64,000 bases of DNA, taken from assembly GCF_003443875.1 (NCBI RefSeq), contig NZ_CP027482.1, forward strand, positions 2,294,001-2,358,000, in the 5' to 3' direction. The notes under the pieces were generated by a model, which was not told where the DNA came from, made no database searches, and was given only the letters and a program-made list of their open reading frames with translations. Both the position numbers and the translations under genes were made by a program. The DNA comes from Aeromicrobium sp. A1-2. GTDB taxonomy: Bacteria; Actinomycetota; Actinomycetes; Propionibacteriales; Nocardioidaceae. Below, in pieces: positions 56,117 to 64,000 of this stretch (position 1 is its first letter; each line of letters opens with the position of its first letter).

Positions 56117-58327
56117 TCAGTCGGACTCGGGCTTCTTGCCGCAGATGACGTGGTCAGCGGCCTGGTAGCGGGCCGTGTCGGTCTCGGTCTTGACCTTCTT
56201 GCCGGCCTTGTAGAACGTGCGGTAGATGTCGATGTCGAATCCGGGGATCGGTCCCTGCGGCACGCACCGATCGGTGTCGTCGTACTGCGTGCCGGGCGAC
56301 CGGGCATTGCGACGCGCGGACTGGCCGGCCTTGATGTCCCACACCTTGGTGCTCCACAGCTCGACGTGCATGATGCCCGGCGACGAAGGCGTGGCCTTGA
56401 CGACGTACGACCGGATCAGCACGCCGTAGTCGGTCGGATTCTTGAACCGCAGATCGAGGCTGCCGAAGTAGACCGTCGCCTCGCGCCCCACCGGGTAACG
56501 GTTGATGTAGAACGCATGTGGATGGTGCTCGACGTCCTCCATCCCACCGAAGAAGGACGCGTTGTACGTCGTGGTGACGACCTGCGAGACACCTCCACCG
56601 AGCTCTTCGCGGAAGACGCCGCCGTTGATGACGGTGCCGGACACGAAGCCGTTGCCGGGCGTGCGCTCACCCACGGTGTCGTTGAAGCTGAACGTCTCAC
56701 CCGGCTTGACGATCGTCCCGTTGAGCAGCTCAGCAGCCCGCCCCTGGTTGATGTTGCGGTACTCCGCATAGGGGAAGGTCGTGTCGAAGCTGCTGATCTT
56801 CTCGGTGATCTTCAACGCCTTGGCGTCCCTGGTCGTGAACTCCGGGTCGACGACCTTGGCCTCGATCTCGACCATCCGCTCATCGCCGGTCTTGGTGAGC
56901 GCCGGGATGAGCTTGGTCGCCATCTCCTCGGGCTGCAGGCCGATGCCAGCCTTGCCGGGCACCACGACGGCCTTGCCCTTCTCGATCCGGACGGTCGCGT
57001 CGACTGCCTTCTTGCCGATCCCAGTTGTGGAATCGGTCAGGGGCTTGGCCAGCTTCTTGGGGTCCAGCTGGGGCGTGAGCTGGTTGTCCACGATCTGGAC
57101 CACCAGAGCCGGGGCGTACGCCGTCACCGGCAGCGCAACCTTCTTGTCCCCCGACCTGATAGTCACCGGACCGCTCACGGCAGGTTCGGCGATCGTCTTC
57201 ATGGCCTTGGCGAGGCCGTCTGCATCGACCGCCGGCTCGACGACGACGGTCGGGACCTTAACCGGATCCTCCTCGACGAGGTAGGCCGCACGGATCGCCG
57301 TCTGGGCGTCGGCACGTGCCACGACCAGACCCGGCTTGGGTTGGCGCGCCACAGGCTTGGCCTTGGGGAACGTGATCTGAGCCTCGACGACGTCCTGGTT
57401 GACAGTCTCGCTGATCGTGCCGATCGTGCTCTGCAGCTTGGCATCGTCGACATCGAGGGCAGGGGCGGTGGCGTGGTCACCGATGAACAGGCCAACGATG
57501 TCGGCCGGGTCCCAACTGCGCTGGCCACCTGCCTCCGAGACTGACCGGTCGACATCGAGCGCGAGGCCAGCGTCCTTCGGCTCGATCTCGAACGACGTCT
57601 TGTCGTGCTCCAGAGTGATCGGCCGGTCGACGTTGGGCGACAGGGCCTTGTCGACGGCAGAACGCGCCGCGCTGGGTGACATGCCGCTGACGTCGACGCC
57701 ACCGATCGTCGCGTTGGCGGGCATCCGGGTGCCGGTCAGGAAGTAGCCCCCGACGTACAACGCGCCCACCACGACCGCCAGGGCAAGGACGAAGCGGCGT
57801 GCACGGTGCGAGGACGGACCGTCGCCGGACTCGGCCGGCGGGAGGTCTGTGCCGTCGTCGTCTGTGTCGTCGTCGTCTGCGCCCGGCTCGGCCAGTCCGT
57901 CGGCCAGGGGGACGGCCAGGGGGACGGCCAGGACGGCTTCCGTCTGGTCAGCGGGCTCGTCCTGCTCGAGGGCCGTCTCCGTCTCCCCAGCGGGCTCGTC
58001 CTCGGCAGGCCCGTCGGCCGACTCCGGCTCGGGCTCGTCGGGGTCGGCTACAGGCTCATCCGCCTCGAGAGCGGTCTCCGGCACCTCTTCAGGCTCGTCC
58101 GCATCAGGCTTGTCCGGGTCAGGCGCATCGGCCTCGACCGGAGCGGCGTCCTCGGCAGCGACATCGGGCTCGTCGTCCAGATCGATCTCTGCGTCCGGCT
58201 CGACGACCAGGCCGGGCTCGGCGATGCCTGGCCCTTCGCCCAGGAGCTCTGCTCCGTCGGCATCTTTCGCGACGTCAGGAGCGCCCTGGTTCTCGCCGGA
58301 GGTGTTGTCGTCAGGTGTTTCGGTCAT
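56117..58327 (-). CDS. VanW-domain protein with long acidic cytoplasmic tail
   Basis: 736 aa. Residues 1-173 are extremely acidic and rich in Pro/Ala with only two lysines; a membrane segment follows (about 178-198), then two peptidoglycan-binding-like (YoaR/PG_binding_4-type) regions (about 200-590) and a VanW domain (about 590-720; NGTIVKPGETFSFNDTVGERT, GGVSQVVTTTYNASFFGG, HPHAFYINRYPVGREATV). VanW proteins occur in some vancomycin-resistance clusters but the role is unknown. The ATG overlaps the flavin reductase stop (ATGA). Confidence 0.88.
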   Translation of the reverse strand: MTETPDDNTSGENQGAPDVAKDADGAELLGEGPGIAEPGLVVEPDAEIDLDDEPDVAAEDAAPVEADAPDPDKPDADEPEEVPETALEADEPVADPDEPEPESADGPAEDEPAGETETALEQDEPADQTEAVLAVPLAVPLADGLAEPGADDDDTDDDGTDLPPAESGDGPSSHRARRFVLALAVVVGALYVGGYFLTGTRMPANATIGGVDVSGMSPSAARSAVDKALSPNVDRPITLEHDKTSFEIEPKDAGLALDVDRSVSEAGGQRSWDPADIVGLFIGDHATAPALDVDDAKLQSTIGTISETVNQDVVEAQITFPKAKPVARQPKPGLVVARADAQTAIRAAYLVEEDPVKVPTVVVEPAVDADGLAKAMKTIAEPAVSGPVTIRSGDKKVALPVTAYAPALVVQIVDNQLTPQLDPKKLAKPLTDSTTGIGKKAVDATVRIEKGKAVVVPGKAGIGLQPEEMATKLIPALTKTGDERMVEIEAKVVDPEFTTRDAKALKITEKISSFDTTFPYAEYRNINQGRAAELLNGTIVKPGETFSFNDTVGERTPGNGFVSGTVINGGVFREELGGGVSQVVTTTYNASFFGGMEDVEHHPHAFYINRYPVGREATVYFGSLDLRFKNPTDYGVLIRSYVVKATPSSPGIMHVELWSTKVWDIKAGQSARRNARSPGTQYDDTDRCVPQGPIPGFDIDIYRTFYKAGKKVKTETDTARYQAADHVICGKKPESD

Positions 58328-58857
58328 GGGTTGCTCCCGTAGACGGTCTTTTCCGAGTCCGGTAGTCGCAGGATCGTTCCGTAGTGGGCACGGTAGTAGA
58401 GAAGTGGGTCGTCGATGTCGTCCCGCACAGCAGCGCCGGTGACTGCCCCGACGAGGATCGTGTGATCTCCGCCTGCGGTCACCGAGACCGTGGAGCACTC
58501 GAGCCAGGCGAGCGAGTCGTCGAGCAACGGGGCACCGGAAGCCCCGCGGTGGAACGCGATCCCTTGCATCTGGTCCTCCAGCGGGCGGCCCCGGTGGGCG
58601 AACCAGGCCGATGCCGCGATGCCTTCCTCGGCCAGGATCGAGACGCCCCAGAACCCGGTCTCGAGGACAGCTTCGTGGAACCGGCTCTCGGTGTGGGAGC
58701 ACACCAGCACCAGCGGCGGGTCGAGCGAGACCGAGGTGAACGCGCTCGCGGTCATGGCGTGATCGATCCCGTTCTGGGTCGTCGAGACGACCGTGACGCC
58801 GCTCGCGAACCTACCGAGAGCTCCGCGAAAGGCCTGCTGGTCCACCGTCGCGGTCAT
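58324..58857 (-). CDS. Flavin reductase-domain protein
   Basis: 177 aa FMN-binding split-barrel protein. Family marks: FRGALGRFASGVTVVST, MTASAFTSVSLDPPLVLVC, FWGVSILAEEG. Members reduce flavin with NAD(P)H for partner monooxygenases. No monooxygenase is nearby, so the partner is elsewhere or the protein binds flavin for another purpose. It is sandwiched by ATGA overlaps between DUF6113 and the VanW gene. Confidence 0.9.
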   Translation of the reverse strand: MTATVDQQAFRGALGRFASGVTVVSTTQNGIDHAMTASAFTSVSLDPPLVLVCSHTESRFHEAVLETGFWGVSILAEEGIAASAWFAHRGRPLEDQMQGIAFHRGASGAPLLDDSLAWLECSTVSVTAGGDHTILVGAVTGAAVRDDIDDPLLYYRAHYGTILRLPDSEKTVYGSNP

Positions 58858-59189
58858 CGGACCAGCCTAGGAGGACGCAGGACGCCGAGCACGATTGCCC
58901 CTGCCGAGCCGATCGTGAACGACCAACCGATCCAGTCCGAAGCGATCAGATAGCTGTCGCCGGGAGAGACCTGTTGAGCCATCAGGACGAGCCCCCAGCC
59001 CAGCCCCAACCAGGCTCCGCCCGCTGGCATCAGCTGGCCGGCGGCCCGTACGACGGCGTACGTCACGGCGACCGTCAGCAGGACACCCCACGGCCAGATG
59101 ACACCTCCGGCCCACCAGACGTGCCGGTGCATGATCGCACCGACGACTCCGACGTAGACCCCCAGCACGAGCAGGCTTGCGCGCTTCAC
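58854..59189 (-). CDS. DUF6113-like small membrane protein
   Basis: 111 aa with four hydrophobic segments and a GGVIWPWGVLLTVAVTYAVVRA core. It lies three bases after mshB, where related actinobacteria have a similar small membrane protein (DUF6113). Role unknown. Its ATG and stop are tightly packed with both neighbours, implying one transcript mshB-DUF6113-flavin reductase-vanW. Confidence 0.75.
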   Translation of the reverse strand: MKRASLLVLGVYVGVVGAIMHRHVWWAGGVIWPWGVLLTVAVTYAVVRAAGQLMPAGGAWLGLGWGLVLMAQQVSPGDSYLIASDWIGWSFTIGSAGAIVLGVLRPPRLVR

Positions 59190-59192
59190 GAC

Positions 59193-60101
59193 TCAGAGAC
59201 CGGCGAACAGGTCTTCCTCGAGCCCGCTCTCCCCCACCGGCCCGCGAGCGCCCCGCACCAATCGGTAGAACTCCGTGCCCCACACCGTCGCCGCCATGTC
59301 CATGCCGCCGGCGAAGAACTGTCCGTCCTCGGTGATCTGGGTACGGTGCGCCTTCATCGCGGCGAGCTTCGCGGAGACGAACTCGGGGCCCTCGATCACG
59401 GCGTCCAGCTGATCGTCCTCGACCACCATCGCCGGCAGGTTGTCCGGATCCATCCCCTCGAACGTCTTGGTGTCACCGCTGTCGCGCAGCGCCTTGATGC
59501 CTGCCCGCATGCGCGACGCCGAGAGCGCGACCCAGTAGACCTTCGCGACGTCCCACGCCTCGCCGAGGACCGGCCGGAACGAACGCGCCGCAGCCAGGTC
59601 AGCGGCGTAGTGCGCGACCCGGTGCGCCTGGATGTGGTCGGGATGCCCGTAGTTGCCGAAGTCGTCGTACGTCACCAGCACGTGGGGGCGGACCTCACGG
59701 ATGATCTCGACGAGCAAGGCCGCGGCCTCGGTCAGGTCGGCGTGCCAGAACGCATTGTGATGGATCTCGTCAGCCGCGGTGGCGCTGCCGTTGTCGTCCC
59801 ACTTCATGCCCGAGTCACGGTAGTGGCCGGCGCCGCCCAGGATCCGGTGGTCGGTGACTCCGAGCTCGGCCATCGCCTCGGTCAGCTCCCCCTCGCGGTG
59901 CTGACCCAGCAGGTCATCGCGGTCGGAGGCCAGGTGCTCCAGGCCGGGCACGAGCACCTCGCCCATCTCTCCCAGCGTGCAGGTCACCAGCGTGACCTGG
60001 ACGCCCTCCGCGACGTACCTGGCCATCGTCACGCCGTTGTTGATCGACTCATCGTCAGGATGGGCGTGCACGAAAAGGATCCGTCGGTCGCTCAAGGTCA
60101 T
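59193..60101 (-). CDS. mshB: Mycothiol biosynthesis deacetylase
   Basis: 302 aa. Zinc motif AHPDDE (13-18) and GHPDH (152-156), with FVHAHPDDESINNGVTMARY typical of MshB. It removes the acetyl group from GlcNAc-inositol in mycothiol synthesis. Length fits. First gene of an apparent four-gene minus-strand operon. Confidence 0.94.
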   Translation of the reverse strand: MTLSDRRILFVHAHPDDESINNGVTMARYVAEGVQVTLVTCTLGEMGEVLVPGLEHLASDRDDLLGQHREGELTEAMAELGVTDHRILGGAGHYRDSGMKWDDNGSATAADEIHHNAFWHADLTEAAALLVEIIREVRPHVLVTYDDFGNYGHPDHIQAHRVAHYAADLAAARSFRPVLGEAWDVAKVYWVALSASRMRAGIKALRDSGDTKTFEGMDPDNLPAMVVEDDQLDAVIEGPEFVSAKLAAMKAHRTQITEDGQFFAGGMDMAATVWGTEFYRLVRGARGPVGESGLEEDLFAGL

Positions 60102-60170
60102 GTCCCAAGGCTACTGACCATCGCCGACGCCAGGCCCTGTCGCCTCCCGCTGCCGTGGTTGGATCGAAGC

Positions 60171-62252
60171 ATGAGCGTCTCCTACCCGCGACTGGCCGCC
60201 CGCACACTTCGTTTCACCCTTGGCATCCCCCGCAACATCACGGTGTCGCCGGACGGCCGGACTGTGCGGTTCATCCGCACACCGGACGGCGTGACCCGCA
60301 CCGGCCAGCTCTGGGAGCACGACGTCGCCTCAGGTGTCGAGACGATCGTGGTCGACCCGCTCGAGCTGCTCGGCGATGCCGGTGAGCAGCTGTCGGTCGA
60401 GGAGAGGTCCCGCCGCGAGCGCAGCCGCGAGTCCGCCGCGGGTCTGGTTGGCTACGACGTCGACCAGACTGGTCGCTGGGCCTGCTTCGCCCTGTCCGGG
60501 AGGCTCTGGGCGGTCCACCGGGGGGGCAAGTCCGTTCACGCCCTGCCGAGTACCGGCGCGGTCATCGATCCGCGTCTCGACCCGACCGGCCGGTTCATCG
60601 CCTATGCCTCGGGTGGCGCACTGCGGGTCATCGATGTGGGTGGGCGCGACGAGCGAGCCCTGGTCGAGCCGGACTCCCCCACCGAGGTCTGGGGGCAGGC
60701 CGAGTTCATCGCCGCGGAGGAGATGGAGCGCCATCGCGGCTTCTGGTGGGCGCCGAACGGTGAGTCATTGCTGGTCGAGCGCTACGACGACGCTCCAGTT
60801 CAGACGTGGCACATCGCCGATCCCGAGCACCCCGAGCGCGAGCCGGTGGCCCAGCGGTATCCCGCCGCCGGGACACCTAACTCCGTCGTCACGCTCTGGC
60901 ACATCGGGCTTGACGGCACCCGCCGACAGGTCGAGTGGGACCGCGCAGCGTACGAGTACCTCGGCCGGGTCACGTGGAACCAGCACGGCGCACCCGTGAT
61001 CCAGGTCCTGAGCCGTGACCAGAAGGCCTCACGGACCCTGTCGGTCGACACCGCGACCGGCCTGACGACCACGCTGCGCGAGCAGAGCGACCCGGCCTGG
61101 GTGGAGCTGTCGTCTGCGCCTCGCTTCGCACCTGACGGATCGCTCGTGACAGTCGAGGACGTCGACGGGTGGCGCCGGGTGCTGCGCGACGGCGTCGCGA
61201 TCTCACCCGATGGATGGCAGGTGCGCGGCATCGTCGAGGTGTTCCAAGACAGCGTCATCGCGACGGCCTCGCACGAGCCGACTGCGGTCCAGGTCGTCCG
61301 GCTCGGCTTCGATGGCGTGATCAGCGAGCTCACCGAGGGCGCCGCCCTGCACGGGGCGGTCATCGGCGGGCCCACGACGGTCATCGTCCGATCCGGCCTC
61401 GAGGCCGTCGGCACCTCGGTCATGGTCCACCAGGAGGACTCCGCACCGACCCCGATCCGTGTGCTCGCCGAGCCGGCGCCGCACGAGCCGGTCGTGACCC
61501 TGCTGGCGGCCGGCGAGCGCGGACTTCGCACGGCTGTGCTGTTCCCCCGCGGACACGAGCGCGGCTCGCACCGACTGCCGGTGCTGATGGACCCGTACGG
61601 CGGTCCGCACGCACAACGGGTGCTGGCCTCAGCCCGGGCATTCCTCGAGGCGCAGTGGCTCGCCGACCAGGGATTTTGCGTCATCGTCTCCGACGGCCGT
61701 GGCACCCCTGGGCGCGGCCACGCGTGGGAGCGCGAGATCCTCCACGGCTTCGCGACCGTGACTCTCGACGACCAGGTCGACGCGCTGGCCGCGGTCGCCG
61801 CGGCGTACCCCGACGACATCGACACCGACCGGGTCGGCATCACCGGCTGGTCGTACGGCGGCTACCTCTCCGCCCTGGCCGTGCTCAAGCGGCCAGACGT
61901 TTTCCATGCTGCGGTCGCTGGCGCGCCTGTGACTGAGTGGCGGCTCTACGACACCTGTTACACCGAGCGTTACCTCGGCGACCCGAACACCCAACCCGAG
62001 GTCTACGACGACAACTCATTGCTGCCGCTCGCGGCGGGGCTGGAGCGCCCACTCATGATCATCCACGGCCTCGCGGACGACAACGTCGTCGCGGCGCACA
62101 CCCTCCGGCTGTCGTCCGCGCTGCTCGCAGCCGGTCGGCCACACACCGTGCTCCCGCTGTCGGGCGTGACCCACATGACGCCGCAGGAGGTCGTGGCGGA
62201 GAACCTCAAGCTCCTGCAGGTCGAGTTCCTGCGCGAGCACCTCGGCGTCTGA
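60171..62252 (+). CDS. S9-family serine peptidase (dipeptidyl-peptidase IV-like)
   Basis: 693 aa. N-terminal beta-propeller (about 1-430) and a C-terminal alpha/beta-hydrolase with the triad Ser561 (GWSYGGYLS), Asp in GLADDNV (636-637) and His668 (GVTHMT). A Glu-Glu pair in FIAAEEMERHRGFWW, which in DPP-IV-type enzymes holds the substrate amino end, is present. ATG at 60171; the long frame before it belongs to antisense reading of mshB. No signal peptide is seen, so it is probably cytoplasmic. Confidence 0.92.
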   Translation: MSVSYPRLAARTLRFTLGIPRNITVSPDGRTVRFIRTPDGVTRTGQLWEHDVASGVETIVVDPLELLGDAGEQLSVEERSRRERSRESAAGLVGYDVDQTGRWACFALSGRLWAVHRGGKSVHALPSTGAVIDPRLDPTGRFIAYASGGALRVIDVGGRDERALVEPDSPTEVWGQAEFIAAEEMERHRGFWWAPNGESLLVERYDDAPVQTWHIADPEHPEREPVAQRYPAAGTPNSVVTLWHIGLDGTRRQVEWDRAAYEYLGRVTWNQHGAPVIQVLSRDQKASRTLSVDTATGLTTTLREQSDPAWVELSSAPRFAPDGSLVTVEDVDGWRRVLRDGVAISPDGWQVRGIVEVFQDSVIATASHEPTAVQVVRLGFDGVISELTEGAALHGAVIGGPTTVIVRSGLEAVGTSVMVHQEDSAPTPIRVLAEPAPHEPVVTLLAAGERGLRTAVLFPRGHERGSHRLPVLMDPYGGPHAQRVLASARAFLEAQWLADQGFCVIVSDGRGTPGRGHAWEREILHGFATVTLDDQVDALAAVAAAYPDDIDTDRVGITGWSYGGYLSALAVLKRPDVFHAAVAGAPVTEWRLYDTCYTERYLGDPNTQPEVYDDNSLLPLAAGLERPLMIIHGLADDNVVAAHTLRLSSALLAAGRPHTVLPLSGVTHMTPQEVVAENLKLLQVEFLREHLGV

Positions 62253-62261
62253 CCCCCACGA

Positions 62262-62528
62262 TCAGTCCTTGAGTCGCTTGGGCCCACCGGGGAGGTCGAT
62301 CGGGGTGACGGGCAGTCTGTCGTCTCCTGGCATCCAGCCGCCGTAGACATCGACCATCTCGATGACGCGGTCGTCGTAGGGCTCGACCAGCAGCACCCAC
62401 GCGTGGTCCTCGCCGTCGTCCTCGCCGGCAAAGCCCTCGCGTCGCAACGTCGTCAAGTAGCCCTCGCTCTCCAGCGCGTTGATGAGCTCCGCGGCGTCGT
62501 CGTCGGCATCGAAGTAGATCGGACTCAT
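62262..62528 (-). CDS. Small acidic protein of unknown function
   Basis: 88 aa, acidic. MSPIYFDADDDAAELINALESEGY starts a compact alpha/beta fold, with a VYGGWMPGDDRLP motif near the end. Proteins of this pattern occur in actinobacteria without assigned role. Convergent with the S9 peptidase, 9 bases between stops. Confidence 0.7.
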   Translation of the reverse strand: MSPIYFDADDDAAELINALESEGYLTTLRREGFAGEDDGEDHAWVLLVEPYDDRVIEMVDVYGGWMPGDDRLPVTPIDLPGGPKRLKD

Positions 62529-62693
62529 GCCGCCGAACCTATCGCGCGCACCGTGAATCCGGGCAGGTCGGTTGGGTGCGCTTGATCCGCACGCATCCCC
62601 GAGTACGAGATTGCCAGTCCGTCAGAGCCCTGAGGTCCGATCCGCGCAGCAGCCCCCGTGGCCAGCGCCTCCCATCGACCTCATGGAATGCAC

Positions 62694-62801
62694 ATGAACC
62701 TGGCCGAGGCACTTCGGTCGTACCGCGGAGCGCTACTCGTGGTGAGTCACGACGATCAATTCCTCGCCGACCTGGAGCTCACCCGACGTGTCGAGATGTG
62801 A
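62694..62801 (+). pseudogene. Relic of an ABC-F ATPase C-terminus
   Basis: A 35-codon frame (NLAEALRSYRGALLVVSHDD, then QFLADLELTRRVEM and a stop) is the H-loop end of an ABC-F protein. Just upstream, in another frame, GACCTCATGG reads IDLME, the remains of the TNHLDL D-loop, so an indel separates the pieces. Nothing else of the ATPase is recognisable in 62529-62693. It is a decayed gene end, perhaps left by a deletion. Confidence 0.7.
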
Positions 62802-62822
62802 GTCGGCGAGCACACTGGTGGC

Positions 62823-64000
62823 ATGACCGGAACGAACTGGGCAGGCAACCTGACCTATCACGCAACGGCGCTGCACCAACCGGGCTCGATCGAGGAGCTC
62901 TCCGCGCTCGTTGCGGCCGCCCCGTCGGCACGCGCGCTCGGCAGCCGCCACTCGTTCAACGCCATCGCGGACACCACCGGTGTCCAGATCTCGGTAGCCG
63001 GGCTGCCTCCGGTCGTCGAGGTCGATGCCGCCGCCCGCGAGGTCACGGTCTCCGCGGGTCTGCGGTACGGCGAGCTTGTCGAGGAGCTCGATCAGGCCGG
63101 CTGGGCGCTGCATAACCTGGCCTCACTCCCCCACATCTCGGTCGCTGGAGCCATCGCGACCGGTACGCACGGGTCGGGTGACCGCAACGGCAGTCTCGCC
63201 AGCTCGGTCGCCGGGCTCGAGCTCGTCACCGCGGACGGCACGGTGCGCTCGGTCCGCCGCGGCGACCCCGACTTTGACGGGATGGTCGTCTCGCTCGGGC
63301 TGCTCGGAGTCGTCACCAAGGTCACCCTCGACATCATCCCGACGTTCCAGATCCGTCAGGACCTCTACGAGGGGGTCCCGTGGGAGTCGATCGAGACGGA
63401 CCTCGATGCGATCACCGGCAGCGCGTACAGCGTCAGCCTCTTCACCGACTGGGGTGCCGGAGGCGCAGGCCAGGCCTGGGTCAAGTCGCGGGCCGACGCA
63501 GCACCTCGCGAGGAGTTCTTCGGCGCACGTCCAGCGGCCCGACAGCTGCATCCTCTACCGGGCGAGCAGGCCGACGTGGCCACGACACAGCTCGGCGCCG
63601 CCGGCCCGTGGTGGGACCGGCTGCCGCACTTCCGCCTGGGATTCACGCCGAGCAACGGCGAGGAGCTGCAGACCGAGTACCTCGTGCCTAGGGAGCACGC
63701 CCTCGAGGCGATCCGGGCCGTGCGCGCGCTCGCGCCACGCGTGCAGCCGCACCTGCTGATCAGCGAGATCAGGACCATCGCCGCCGACGCCCTGTGGCTG
63801 AGCCCCAGCCACTCGGTCGGCTGCCTCGCGATCCACTTCACCTGGCGGATGCATGTGCCGGAGGTGACGGCACTGCTGCCCGTCATCGACGCCGCACTCG
63901 CCCCGTGTGCCGCCCGGCCGCACTGGGGCAAGGTCTTCGAGACCGCACCCCAGCGCCTGCTTGAGGCCTATCCACGTATCCCGGATCTGCGCGCGCTGGC
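62823..64000 (+). CDS. aldO: Alditol oxidase-like FAD enzyme (3' end cut by window edge)
   Basis: 392 residues visible, out of about 418 in Streptomyces AldO. FAD-binding PCMH domain with the covalent-flavin His43 in LGSRHSFNAIAD and the LASLPHISVAGAIATGTHGSG loop; substrate domain with AYSVSLFTDWGAGG, LPHFRLGFTPSNGEELQTEYL and RPHWGKVF. Alditol oxidases convert xylitol or sorbitol to aldoses with release of H2O2. The similarity to AldO is strong as recalled; the exact sugar alcohol is not certain. It starts 22 bases after the ABC-F relic. Confidence 0.9.
   Translation, partial: MTGTNWAGNLTYHATALHQPGSIEELSALVAAAPSARALGSRHSFNAIADTTGVQISVAGLPPVVEVDAAAREVTVSAGLRYGELVEELDQAGWALHNLASLPHISVAGAIATGTHGSGDRNGSLASSVAGLELVTADGTVRSVRRGDPDFDGMVVSLGLLGVVTKVTLDIIPTFQIRQDLYEGVPWESIETDLDAITGSAYSVSLFTDWGAGGAGQAWVKSRADAAPREEFFGARPAARQLHPLPGEQADVATTQLGAAGPWWDRLPHFRLGFTPSNGEELQTEYLVPREHALEAIRAVRALAPRVQPHLLISEIRTIAADALWLSPSHSVGCLAIHFTWRMHVPEVTALLPVIDAALAPCAARPHWGKVFETAPQRLLEAYPRIPDLRAL

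Noticed and set aside
58974-60170. An N-terminal extension of about 400 residues for the S9 peptidase
   Set aside because: This part is antisense to DUF6113 and mshB. The ATG at 60171 gives a normal S9 N-terminus.
62576-63115. A 179-codon frame spanning the ABC-F relic and the aldO start
   Set aside because: It is out of frame with aldO and with the relic, and is rich in Arg/Pro/Ser, as expected from shifted GC-rich coding sequence.

Overview
The window is high-GC DNA packed with short-overlap operons. It looks like a chromosomal segment of a mycothiol-producing actinobacterium. Supporting signs are the mtrA-mtrB-lpqB cluster, a WhiB2-type regulator, mshB, DUF664/DUF3499/DUF5719/Rv3235-type proteins, and GTG and TTG starts. 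Gene content suggests Nocardioidaceae (Aeromicrobium- or Nocardioides-like); this placement is inference from synteny and protein families, not from a marker comparison. I see no rRNA, tRNA, CRISPR array, insertion sequence or prophage. Most of the window reads as core chromosome, with a few accessory or decaying pieces.

Layout. 1-2.1 kb: end of a Tad pilus locus (TadA ATPase, TadB). 2.2-9.2 kb: two TetR regulators, a DUF2867 protein with a striking double operator, an orphan MCE protein, a DUF664 protein, a secreted penicillin-acylase-type hydrolase and a lipoprotein. 9.2-15.2 kb: a PhoPR-like two-component system, a GT39 (YkcB-like) glycosyltransferase, a GT2-GtrA fusion and a small Gly/Gln-rich membrane protein. 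These three transcription units share an 11-bp-phased TCACAG direct repeat. 15.3-18.3 kb: PspA, DUF2505, and a WS/DGAT acyltransferase with an altered catalytic motif. 18.4-22.2 kb: CpaE-like ATPase and SAF protein, an excisionase-type HTH protein, a LysM membrane protein and an Rv3235-family protein, followed by a 96-bp tandem repeat.

22.5-34.3 kb: a conserved actinobacterial block, all on the minus strand: sahH, mtrA, mtrB, lpqB, comF-like, hpf, a NarL-type regulator, a YcaQ-type glycosylase and secA. 34.5-37.4 kb: DUF3311-MctP monocarboxylate transporter and a CDF metal exporter. 37.5-45.8 kb: the Trm112-like, manB, DUF3499, DUF5719, large GT2 and whiB2 group, with a zincin-like protein, a degenerate CofD-like protein and a TIGR03089 protein on the opposite strand. 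45.9-51.8 kb: a Wzm/Wzt polysaccharide ABC exporter beside three LytR-CpsA-Psr proteins, which looks like a wall-glycopolymer export and attachment locus. 51.8-56.1 kb: lysine/diaminopimelate genes dapD and dapC with fdxA, a lysozyme-like protein and a GNAT acetyltransferase. 56.1-60.1 kb: a VanW-domain protein, flavin reductase, DUF6113 and mshB. 60.2-64 kb: an S9 peptidase, a small protein, a relic of an ABC-F ATPase and an alditol oxidase cut by the window edge.

Together much of the window serves the cell envelope: mannose supply (manB), several glycosyltransferases, polymer export and ligation, MtrAB/PhoPR-type control, protein export (SecA) and peptidoglycan precursors (DapC/DapD). The most interesting items are the shared TCACAG regulon in the glycosylation cluster, the double TetR operator, the two enzymes with damaged active-site motifs (WS/DGAT and CofD-like), and the paired LCP proteins with matching C-terminal cysteine tails.
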